A stretch of DNA of 64,000 nucleotides from Sipunculus nudus (lineage: Eukaryota > Annelida > Sipuncula > Golfingiida > Sipunculidae), in NCBI GenBank assembly GCA_026874595.1, contig CM049322.1:50071340-50135339 (forward strand), written 5' to 3'. The notes under the pieces were generated by a model, which was not told where the DNA came from, ran no database searches, and worked only from the letters and a program-made list of their open reading frames with translations. Below are positions 38,301 to 50,300 of the stretch, piece by piece (position 1 is the first letter of the stretch; each line of letters starts with the position of its first letter). The translations under genes were made by a program, and so were the position numbers.

Positions 38301-41300
38301 AGTTACTTCATCGATCGTGATGGGACTTATTTCCGTTATATTCTCAATTTCCTCCGTGATGATGTCATTGATCCTGGCACGTTGCCAGCCGATACTATCA
38401 TGGTGAAAGAGCTTTTACGGGAAGCGAAATATTACCAACTTCGTAAACTAGTAGAATACTTGGAGGAGTGGCTGCAAATAAACGGCAAGTAATGGCCTCG
38501 GCAGCAGATTAAAGTACAAGCATCGCTGTTTTGATATTTATTTGAGCTATAGAATCCAAGTGTTTCTAGTAGAAGAGAGAGGGCTTATGAAAAGTTAGAC
38601 AAAAAAAATAAAAGTATAGTTCTCAGGCACCACCCACGTCAACTTAAATCCTGGCATAAAAAATTTTTATTTTCATTGTCATCTTTCAAGAAGATAAAAT
38701 AATACACTTTTGAAAAGATTACCTTTGATATGTAGTGCTTTTATTTGTTTAGCCATAAAATTCTGTTATTTTCATGCTTTCCTTGATCATATGATATTTT
38801 AATTGAAACATTTTAAATAGGTAGGTCAAAAAATAAAATATTGCCTGCCTACACTGATTTCTGAAAAAAAAGTACCTGAGGACCATACCTTTTTTTTTCA
38901 CCTTATGGTAGGAAAAGCATATGACTACATTCACAGACAAAGAGACCACAGACTTCAGCTTCAAACAACCTTTAGTATTCATTCTTGTGGGCCAAAACAA
39001 ACAGTGTTAATTTGAGAAATATTAATTGCCAAATTACTGATAAATAAGAGTATTTTTTATCAAAAAAGAAGAAGGAGACAAGGAGTTTCTTTTATGGAAT
39101 ATGAAGACTACATGTCATGAGGTACATGCATTCTGTGAATTTATTAAAATTGTGCACGAGATCCACCACTATGGATCAAATTATATTTGAATGAAGCGTC
39201 ATATTTCATTATCACAGTAATTACCTTTGTGATGTAATAATTATATAACCTGGATCTGATATGTACAGTCTTTATTACCTAATCTGCTACCACTTTTATG
39301 CATTAATCGGTTACAAAATATTTTGAGCAATGTGGAGGAATGAAAATCAGTTCTCACAATGGATTTTGTGTATTTTGTGTACGCATGCATGGGCATACAG
39401 CACAAAAACAGGTGTGAAACAACGTAGTGACATGTTGATGGAAGTGAGAGGACCAATGATTGATAATAATGATTGATTGGTTGGTTGGTGCAAATGATGT
39501 GATGATCAATCTTGCAGTACCATAATTGTTAACGAAGTTTTGCACATGACTCAGGCTTATGATGAGTAAATGCATGCTTTCTTGTAATTTATGCGAGCAA
39601 ACTTTTAAGTTTGTGTTAATTAATAAATACATACCTAATTTTACTGTATAGTATAAACATGTAGGATAGAGAATAATTAGATATATTATCCAATATGTAG
39701 GATCATATTATCAATTAAGACAATTATTATTATCAATTGTGACAAAAAATTCATACTCCGAGGTCAACTGACAGTTACTGATAAACGATCATAAAATTAC
39801 AACTGATTATGAACACTGTGGCTTAAAGGCAGTCATTGTTTGCTGTAAATGATCGGATATGATTCTGGACTCCCAATGCATACTGTTTTCATTTTCACTT
39901 GAGCTGTGACCCTGTTGCTGCCTAAAACCTAGGTCTAAACTAATTCAGCGTGTTCACAAAGTACTAAACAAACAAAATAGCATTTCACATTTGAAAGATT
40001 TGAAACCACCTCCTGAGCAAGACACAAAATATTTGGCTACAGCATGACACAAAATGCCATGCACTGCTTTAAAGCTGATGAATTTGAACAAAAAACGTTT
40101 TGCCGGTAAACCATGTGGTAAACGGTCTTCATTTTGTGACTTATTTCTTCATATTATGTATATATATATATATAATTGTATTAGGGATGTCAAGCCACTT
40201 CCTTTCATCATTCCCGCAATGCATCATTCTGTGTGATAAAGCATACTGTGATAACGTTTTCCTGGTCTTCCAAATGCCAATCAATGAAGACTCAGTCAGT
40301 GATTGACAAGTGACAACATTATAGGCCAAAACCAAAAATGTCGAACTACTGAAGTATCATTAATAAATACACATGATTTTTTTATCTTTATAGTATTATT
40401 TGAATTATGTTATAGTGATCCTAAAAAAAATGATCTGTTATACCATCATAATTTCCTTTCCATTTTCATATACATGTACATATATATATGTGTGTGTGTG
40501 TTTTCCTGCAGAAAACAAAATATATATCACATGTATATATACATGAAATTTCCAGTGAAATTAGGTCTCTATGCTTTTGAATTTACTTTCGACTTCTTTA
40601 TGACATATATTTACAGGCTATTTATTTATAGAAGGTCATGCTTTAAGCATGTACAGGTTTAATAAGAGTTTGGAGAAAACCTGATTCATGTACATTTATA
40701 ACCGTATTATATTCTGAATGAAGTAGAAAATAATATAATTGACTGTGATGTTATATTTCTTGTTAGTTCGCCAGAGCAAAACCTGTTGATTGTTAAAATA
40801 ATAAATCATCTGATAAGGTTCTTTGTGTTGATAATTCATTTTTGAGAGATGTTGTTTCTCTGGTGTAACGGGGATTATTCTTGCCCTTTATTAGGGACTT
40901 ATATATCTGAATATTGTTTTTTACAAGAAATTCACCCCTTCACATTTATAAAGAGCTCTGCGTTTCAATGTGCACATTGTGTATATGCATGAATGATCAT
41001 TCACACTATTTTGTAACAGTTGTGTTTCTATGTCTCTGTCAATGTACATGTGTATGTACATATAATATATATGTGTGACAATCACCATGCATGGTCTTTT
41101 TTTTTCTCCGTCATGTTTTTTTATTTCAACTAAAAGCTGACATTCTAGATTTTGATACAATAAAACAATTTAACTTTTAAACATCTTAATCCACCTCTCA
41201 ACACAAATCAACTTTTCCTACAACCTACATATCCACAATACCCATTAGCATTTTAAGATATGTGTTACTGTTTAAACAAAATATAGAATTGTTTACATGA

Positions 41301-44300
41301 AACTGGCAAGCTATAATATATAGTCTGACAGGTCTCTGGTTCTGGCTTACATGTTTTACTGGTCTTATTCTACTGGGGTGCCCTGACAATTAGTCAATAA
41401 CAGTTCTAGTGTTGAGTGGTTGCAACCTGGATGTATTTACTGACTAGTGTATACATTATCCTGGCCACAGGCTGCAAATAATAAAGTTCCCTTCATGCAT
41501 GCTAACGGCATGGATCTCATTTATACAAACATGTCGGCAAAGATATAATGCTCTACACATGCTGTCACCAACACTGCCTGTGTGTATTCAAAGTGATCAT
41601 GCCATGTGACCGGGGTCACATGGTACTGTTTACATCACATGACCACAAGCAGCCAAAGCACATGGCAGGTCACATGACCAAAACAATATTGCTTGTTGCA
41701 TCACATGTTGTAAGGAACTGATGGTGCAAGAAAAGTGGAACTCTGTCTTATATTTGTCTGTGTAATGGAAAATCCCTAGTGTTGTAAGTCAGGGAAGCTC
41801 TGCAATACCTGCAGGGATATCTCTATACTATATCATCAGTATAAGGTCTGGCAGGGAATACTAGGAGGTAAGTTAACACTTAAACACTAAAAGTCTTTAA
41901 ATACTGTTCTTGACTTCATATTCATGATTTCAAGATTATCACTTATACACTAGTTTCCCTGAGGATTCCAAATACTCAGTCTTACCATGCAGTGAACCAC
42001 ACAAAATATATCCATTATCACTGATCATTTAAAAATTTGTCAAGGACCCATAACAATGAGTGGTCCCCTTCTGGAAGATAATATAAAAGATCTGATTTTA
42101 TTTTTTTTTAAATATTTTTTTTGGTGCGAGGAAACTGCCTCCATTTTTTTAATGCTAGCTTAACTCAAAGTATATCTACATCTACAGAATTCCATTCCGG
42201 TTTCAGACAACATGACAGGGCAGTATCACACGCTCATTTTATATCCTGGCGTCAATCAGGACTACTGCACTTGTGGGCCCTGGGTGCATAATCGTCCCCA
42301 TTTGCTGGGTGATACCACCGAGGAACCCCCGAGAGGCACATTCATTTGTGAGTGAAACACAGTCGTTGGGCAGGGTCTTTCCATTAAGTGTGCAGAGCAC
42401 CCATGCTGGGTTGGGGCCCACCGAAAAATCTCTCCACCTAGGCTGAGAATTGAACTCACTATCTCCTGGATTTAGTCATGTGCTCTACCCCAAATATCAA
42501 CCTTTTGACATTAAAGTCACTCGAAAAAAACATACATAAGATGCCAATGAGGCAATCTGATCAATTATGACTTCCCCTGTGTAGATATGCGTTCAGACTA
42601 ATAACTGACAAGGGAACAAGAAGCACCGAAAAGGACCAAAAAGCACCAAAATTGCTCTAATATTCTCACCTATTTCTACTTATTAATGGTCTTAAAGTAA
42701 ATAATTGTCGAATTTGTTACAAATATTTATGTAATTGTCAAAATAATCTTCCAATTGTTACTGCTATTATCAACTCTCACAAGCTTCTGGCATCATCTAG
42801 TGCCTGTATATGCACTGCTGCCACCTGGGGGCCACTTTACATACAAAATCACCACTAGCCTGATTAAAGTTGTCATTATTTTGGTTATGTTGACAATCTC
42901 AGTTTACACATCAATGCAAGCTGATTTCTACCAGATTCTATCAAATGTAATATTTAAGACCACTTGAAAGTAGAAGTGGTAATTTTGGTGCTTCTTGGTC
43001 CTTTTCGATACTTTTTGGTCCTTTTTCTGGTTATTAGTCTGAACCGTAGATATTTGTTATTCTTGTTACAAGGTGATGTTGTGTGTGTTTCACTTGTTAC
43101 ACATGGTGAGAGAGATACAAGACGAGGGGTGGTAGACATTTGATTTGACATTATTTCAGACCAGTTTACATGTTGTTACAGCAGAAGGGTGGTCTCCCTC
43201 AGTCTCTGTGCTGTCTCTCTGTTCTCTGAGAGAACCACGCACCATGACCACTCTGAATTTTTGATACAGAGTTGTCATGTGACATGAGAGACATACCATA
43301 TATATCCATTGTTCTGCTTTTTTTCATAAAAGCTATTCCTTAATGGATGACCCAAAGTGGCTCACAATTACATCAGAGCCGGATATGTATAGTTTTCAAT
43401 GTTTTTTGTGTTTGATTGGACCAAAGTAACTGGCTGTAAATATTCCATGCTTTCCATGGAAAATTTAAAATCCATGGAAAAGCACCACGGAAATTCCTGG
43501 AAAATCCCATGTCTGACTCCACATGGAACTTAATATGTGAAGCTAATTTCATTACCCATGATGTCACTGTAATCATCAAATTTGTCTGAACTCTCAATCT
43601 AGCTGTTCTGGTAGATCTTGGTTAGCCTAATGTGTTTTCTCTGGAATTACTATTACCTTAAGCTCACCATACACTTTGCAGAAAACCCATAAATTTTCCT
43701 GGCTATGTCTGAATATAAACTTTATTTATTTTACATGGATTGTACAACTAGTTATAATAACTAATACGAGGCACTCTCCATGGCTCGGATGTTGGCGCTC
43801 GGTAGTCAGTAACTGAGTAAGGGTGGAGGACCAGGGAAAACCACTGACCTTGGACAGGCAACTACAACCCGTTCTCATAGCCATGCAGGGAATATAACTT
43901 GGGTCGCCAGCGCAGAAGGCCAAGTCTTTTACCACTCAGCTGTCCAGGCCCCTTCCTGTCCTGGCTTTGTCTGAATATCAGGCCCTATTAATCCAGCTTT
44001 GATACCTATTAAATGCTCTGTGCATCCTCATCATAACATTCTCAAAGGTTTCATTTCTGTGATTATTTCCCTTTCACGATTACCACCATTTTGAATCTCT
44101 TGCAAAAAAAAAGCTAAGTATGTTAAAAAAGTATGTGGAATAAATTAATTCTCCCTATTTAGAAATCTATACAGTATATATATATATATGTTAGAGATTC
44201 TTTTTGTGACTGACTACTATGTTTGTATAATACATAATGATATATAATAAAATATTAATTGATGTATAATATATGTAATAATTTAAATCTTAATATAGAA

Positions 44301-47300
44301 GAAATTCATTATTCAAATATATTTATTTCTTATTCAGGATATTTCGCTTTCGCATCCCATATCAACTATTGTCTATTTACCATTTATCTCTGTTCTGAAT
44401 ACTTCATGTATTCCACAGTTAGATTAGGATCATGGGGGAGGTAAATGTGCAGTCTAATACTACATTTCTAGTTATATTGTTATGATTCTCTTGATTGTAG
44501 GATGGGGACTCTGGATTATTTACCTGACGCCATCACACAGCGAGCGACATTGGAGGGTTTAGAGGTCAACGATGATGACATGGACACATCACACTATGAG
44601 TACGCTGTGTCAGAGACATGGTACAACTCTCTCCAAAAATACCTCGGGTATGCTGAACGAAAATCCCCTGGCCAAACACGGCCTCCGGGACCTGTAGAAA
44701 TGAATATCCATGAGCCAAAACTGAATCAATATGTCAAAGGTCACGTCTGGATGCAGCTGATCCAATGGTATGGCATTGATGAGTATCATGAACTTGATCG
44801 TGTGTACATCGGTGGAGACCAGGAAAATGACGAGAAAGCATTTGAGGTATGTGTCCTAAGTCCCATTGCTGGGAAACTGCACAACAAAGTCAAGACTTTT
44901 AAACTTAATGAATTTGTTGGTTATATTGAGTGTCAGATGAGGAAAATATTCCGTGTTCCAGAATATCAGGCATCTCGACTGTGGATTTGTGAAAAAAAGA
45001 AGAACAGTAAATTTGAGCCTCTATTTGACCGTGCAGAAGAACTGCAGTTTTCGTACGGAATTGACGATGCACATGAATACATGCTCGCTATTGAAATCTG
45101 TGGGGTTAATAATGTATGGCCTACGGGGCTGCCCACAGGTCCAAAAGGTTGTTTGAAAACGTTCAATCATGTGACTGACGGACGGAAAATCACAGACGTG
45201 TGGCAGCAAGAGATCTCATTGGCTCTGAGGGAACTGACGGAGACCAAGAACAAATCAAATGGATTCCTTGAACAAGCAGTCCTTGAAAGTTCTCGCCTCT
45301 TAATGAAACAGAGAGAAGCTACGTTTGAAAAAGCAGAAGCCAAACTAAGAAAGCTTATCGAGGCAAATGAACTAAAGAGTGAATCACTAGAAAAGGAGGC
45401 AGAAACGTTCCAAAAGAAACAAGCCTTAATGAAGAGTGAAGCTTTAACATTCCAGTGTACCAAAGAAGCTTTTGAAAAAGAGAAGCAGGAGTTTCTGGAA
45501 GAAAAACAAAAAATGGCTTCAGTTAAACGGATACAGGAGAATGTAGTCAAGTTGAACATTGGTGGACATATATTTACGACATCATCCATGACGCTCACCA
45601 AAGATCCAAACTCCATGCTGGCGGCCATGTTTTCAGGACGCTACACTCTCCAAACAGATCAGGAAGGGTGCTACTTTATAGACCGTGACGGAACTCACTT
45701 CAGATATATATTGAACTTCTTAAGAGACGGCATAGTGCGAGAAGAAGTCTTGCCAAAGGAATCCTCCCTATTGGCCGAGCTGCTAGTTGAAGCCAAATAT
45801 TACCAAATCACAGACCTAATAAACTATTTAAAGAAATCCTTAAAACCAACAAAAAGATTCGACATTGGATACCGTCCATCTGAAATGTTAGGGACACTCT
45901 TCACTGATGACTGGTAAAGTTAATACCAGAGCTTCTCCAGTAAATCAACAATTTGTCTGCTTTTTATTATGTTTACTTTTTTGTGGAGGTGACTGCCCCC
46001 TTTATTTTTTAATTCTGACTTAACTTTGAATAAGTACATCTGCAGAATTCCATTCTGATTTTGGAATATGTGACAGGGCAGTATCACACGCTTCCTCTCA
46101 TTTAATATCCTGGTGTTAAGCAACCCAGTGCCTACTGCAACAACGGGCCCTGGGTGTGTAATCATCTCCATTTCTGGGTCATACCACAGAGGAACCACTA
46201 AAATGAACTTACTTGTTTGTAAGTGAAACACAGCCGGTGGGCACAACCTTCCCATTAATCCTGGGTGGGGGCAGGGGGGTCCGACCATGAAAAATGTCAC
46301 CACCTCAGCTGAGATAATGAACTCAAGATCTCCCGGCTTCAAGTGTTGTGCTCTGCCCCTCAGCCACAGAAGCACTAGCAGATAATCTGGATTGTGAATC
46401 AGTTTACTCTGTGCACACTAGGCCTCTAATCTGTATCAGTTTGGTTTACCAAAGACAGCCTTTCTATCATTTTTTGCAGCACAGAAAATGGGTTATACAA
46501 CCAACTGGAGACAGAAAACTCACATTCTATTGAATTAACAAATTTGGGCTCTAGTAAAGCAAAGTATAGTACAGACGCAATGCATACTACTTCCAGGGTA
46601 AAGTAAACCATTTTAGTATAATCTGATTTAGATGTGGAATGATTACAGCCAAATAACTGCAATGATTAGTGCCAATTGCATAAATCAGCAACCTAATATG
46701 TGCATGGTATGGGTACTGTCCCATGCAATCAAGCATTAATTGAAGTAAAACGTACAGTAATCACCCGGGTATATCAGCTCTGACATAGGTCATAATATAG
46801 TGGATGTTACTGAAATGAGTGAGGTATTGTGGGATAAATTCTTACTTTATAATTAATATAAATATGCTTTTATAACTTTTTAAAGCTTTTGTAGGTTCTG
46901 GTGCTACGGCAAAAAATGAAACAATCGTGAAATGTTTAAAATTAAGAAATTCAGCCTTGTGAATATAAAGTATACCATAGAATATCGTAGTCTGTTCTAT
47001 TCTTATTAACTCTGGACAATGACTGTTAATTGTTAGAATACCTTACAAATTACCTGGTTGATAACACTGATGATAATGATACAGTGTAACCTGTGTAATA
47101 AGGCCATCCACAGGACCGGCCAAAAGTGGTCTTAATTCACAAGTGGTCTTATTAGACAGGTCAAATATAACCTATGAGAATGCTTTTGGCTACTCCCAGG
47201 TGGTCTTATTACAAAGGTGGTCTTATAACACAGGTGGTCTTATTAAACCGGTGGTCTTATTACACAGGTGGTCTTATTACACAGGTGGTCTTATTAAACA

Positions 47301-50300
47301 GGTGGTCTTATTACACAGGTAGTCTTATTACACAGGTGGTCTTATAACACAGGTGGTCTTATTACACAGGTGGTCTTATTACAAAGGTGGTCTTATTACA
47401 CAGGTGTTCTTTCAGACAGGTTTCACTGTACTTAAGACCTAACTGTTTATCTGAAAGTTATACAAACAAAAATCTCTACGTCCAAGAAGTTGGGATGAAT
47501 GACACTCCACTGTACCCTGTATAACTGTATCAAGACATTTGCATGAGTTGTCAATGAATGATACATTTCATGGCATGAGGACTTAGGCTAGCTTATCTGT
47601 ATATTTATAAATTTATGGCACAGAAAACCTTGGCACTTTATGAACCAAGGGCCACCATTCAAAGAGCAGAAAGAAGCTTTACTGTTAATAGTTGCAGGGA
47701 TGGGGATGCTATAGAATCCAAGCCACCTTCTGTGGACACAGTATAATTCTATATTAGTTATTATCATGACCTGCAGATGGCGCTATACGATGTACTGTTA
47801 CCTATACTGTTTAGGTATATATAAGGTATTTTATATTAAAGGTAAAGGTACTGTGACGAAGGCTAAATAAGAAGTTAATGAGACTGTTATGCCCTCTGAG
47901 TGTTATACTGTTGTACACAGGGTTATGAATAATCCACAAGTTTTGAGATTTTATTATGAAAAATTCAGGGTTTTATTTTTTAAACTGTGTTATTTCTCAG
48001 TCACTTTTCACAGTTAGGTGTATCTGTATGAAATAAGTACTTTTTTACATACTTGGACTTTACTGGTGTTCATGTGTTAACCTAGACTGACCACTGGGCA
48101 AGCCTAAGGGGACCTGCAAGTTACAGGCTAACACAAAGGGATAAACACAGATACACACATACAGATAACCTGAAATACACCACACTGACTTGCACATACA
48201 GACACTGACTTTTTTATATACACATACATATGCACACAAACTTGTTTAAAAGGTGTATAAAGGAAAAGATGGGGGTTTATTGTCTGATATCACTGACCAG
48301 GGTTCCCACACCTCTTGGTAAAGCAAATTTAAGACCTTTTTTAAGACTTTTTAAGACCAGTTGGCAGAAAATTTAGGACCCTTTTACACATAGAATTCTT
48401 TAATGGCCCTACCATGCTTTAAAACTACTGAAGATCCCAAATGGTGATCCCTACAAGTTGGGACTGGTCTTATGGTAGTCTGACCTGAGAATCTACCCAG
48501 ATCCTTCTTCAACAAGTAAACGTGGCAACTTCTCCTTAACTGTCTCAAGCTTATGTTCGATAACCAAACTGTTTGTGCATATTCATTATATCAGGATAGG
48601 TAAAATCAAATTTAAGACCCTTTTAAGACCTATGTCAGGATTTCTGGCATTTTAAAGACCTTTTCAAGGCCTTAAAAATGCAATATCAAAAATAAGACTT
48701 TTTAAGGCCCCAGGGGAACCCTGCTAATGATGTCACTCTCATCTGACACTTTGCTTTCCTGGTCTTTCTGGCCTGTTCATTCTTGTAGCTTATCTCGGCT
48801 CCCTGGGGAGCATACAATATAAGCAGTCATAAGAGGAGCTAGGAGGTTATTTGTTCTTCATTTTCCTGCTGCCTATGACCAGTTTCCATATACTCCTCAG
48901 TGAAGAGAGCGCACCCTGGTGACCAGAAATCTTAGCACACACGGTGGTCAGAACATGATTTAAATTCTTCCGATTAGAAGTCCAATAACCTGGTTTTTAT
49001 GCCACCATGTGCCACTGGCTTACACAGATGTACCGGCATACAAACGAATATATTTACAAGTCTGCCCTTCCTAAAATAGGGATGGGGGTGTACTGTTTGA
49101 GTGCATTAGCGCAACCATCATGTGCCCCAGTTGCAGAAAGAGGTGTGCTTCATGCAAAGGGGGTCTGGGGTATCACAGGGATTTGGGAGGGCTCCAAGAT
49201 AGTGATTATGTGTGTTACACTTCATAATCTTGGTCTCACATGGAAATTCAATGGAGGCATTCTTTTAATTCCTAAGTTAACTATCATTGCTGTCACATAA
49301 ATACAGCAATAACAATGCTTTTTTCTGTGTTTCTGCTTCATGATATGAAAAAAAAATGCCAGTTGGGGTTATTTAATAGAATTACGGTCAAATTCTGATA
49401 TGTTTTGCCTATTGACTGATTGCAAAGCTTGACCGATGAAGCCTGCTCGATATGATGTGCTATTATCAAGCAATGCACCAGGTTTTTTCAGTGTACTGTT
49501 TTGAAATAGCATTCTCTAGCTGCATTAAAAACAAGCTGTACCCATCACTTGTGTACTTTTTTCATTTTATTTTGTTCATATCCACTAGTATACACTGTCT
49601 CTAAAATATTTTTCATTACAGTTCAGCCTGAACCCTATTTTCATAAACTGGTGTGGTAATAGAATCAGTGGCTTTGGCATTATACATCGTCATTTTCAAC
49701 GGTTATTTCACCATTTTCAAGTGCGTTTGTATGGTCAGTATGCTGCTGTGAGTGTAAACAACAGATTACTTGCATCTGACCCACAGACATACCACACCCG
49801 TGCATTATTTGGTCAGTTGAGCAGCTTGGGCCCAAAGAGGTTGGGTGAAGGGATTATTTCTTAGATCTCAAATGTTTTGTGACGGCTTCATATGTCAGTA
49901 AATCTTTACCGAACCAGATTTATCTTCTTTAAGTATGCTACCCCGAAAGTTAGATCCCTGCCATAGGAAGCGCTCTGTGTTTATAAAGACAAGCACAGAC
50001 TGAATACACACATACACCATCACACATATAAATATGCTTATACAGACACACACACATTGTAACTTACCCGGTGAAGCTGTATCGCCATCTCCTGCATCTC
50101 GGCCTCCAGTTTATCAGCATACGCCTGCTCAAGGTCATTTCCTGAAGGGCGAACGTTGCTATGCCACCGAGCTATGGCGTTGGTCATTTTGCGTCTAGGT
50201 CCGAATAACCTACAAACAGAAAGTGACAATCAGTATGCTTTATTTTTACCGTTTTATCACAATTGTCTGTCTCTAGTTCCCCTTCATGCAGATAGTGCCA

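Larger units (their letters stand above)
38493..44500. other. Between the two DUSP-BTB genes: repeats, no further gene
   Basis: Still inside ANKS3 intron 9. From left to right it holds plain AT-rich sequence, a palindromic CATGTGAC cluster (41602-41710), a possible gene 2 leader exon ending at 41867 (AGGAG|GTAAGT, unproven), a SINE (42100-42500), a hAT-like MITE (42589-43045), a TTCCATGG palindrome patch (about 43445-43500) and a second SINE type (43745-43955). Confidence 0.55.

Noticed and set aside
45167-45628. 153-codon minus-strand frame
   Set aside because: Complementary shadow of the gene 2 coiled-coil coding region.
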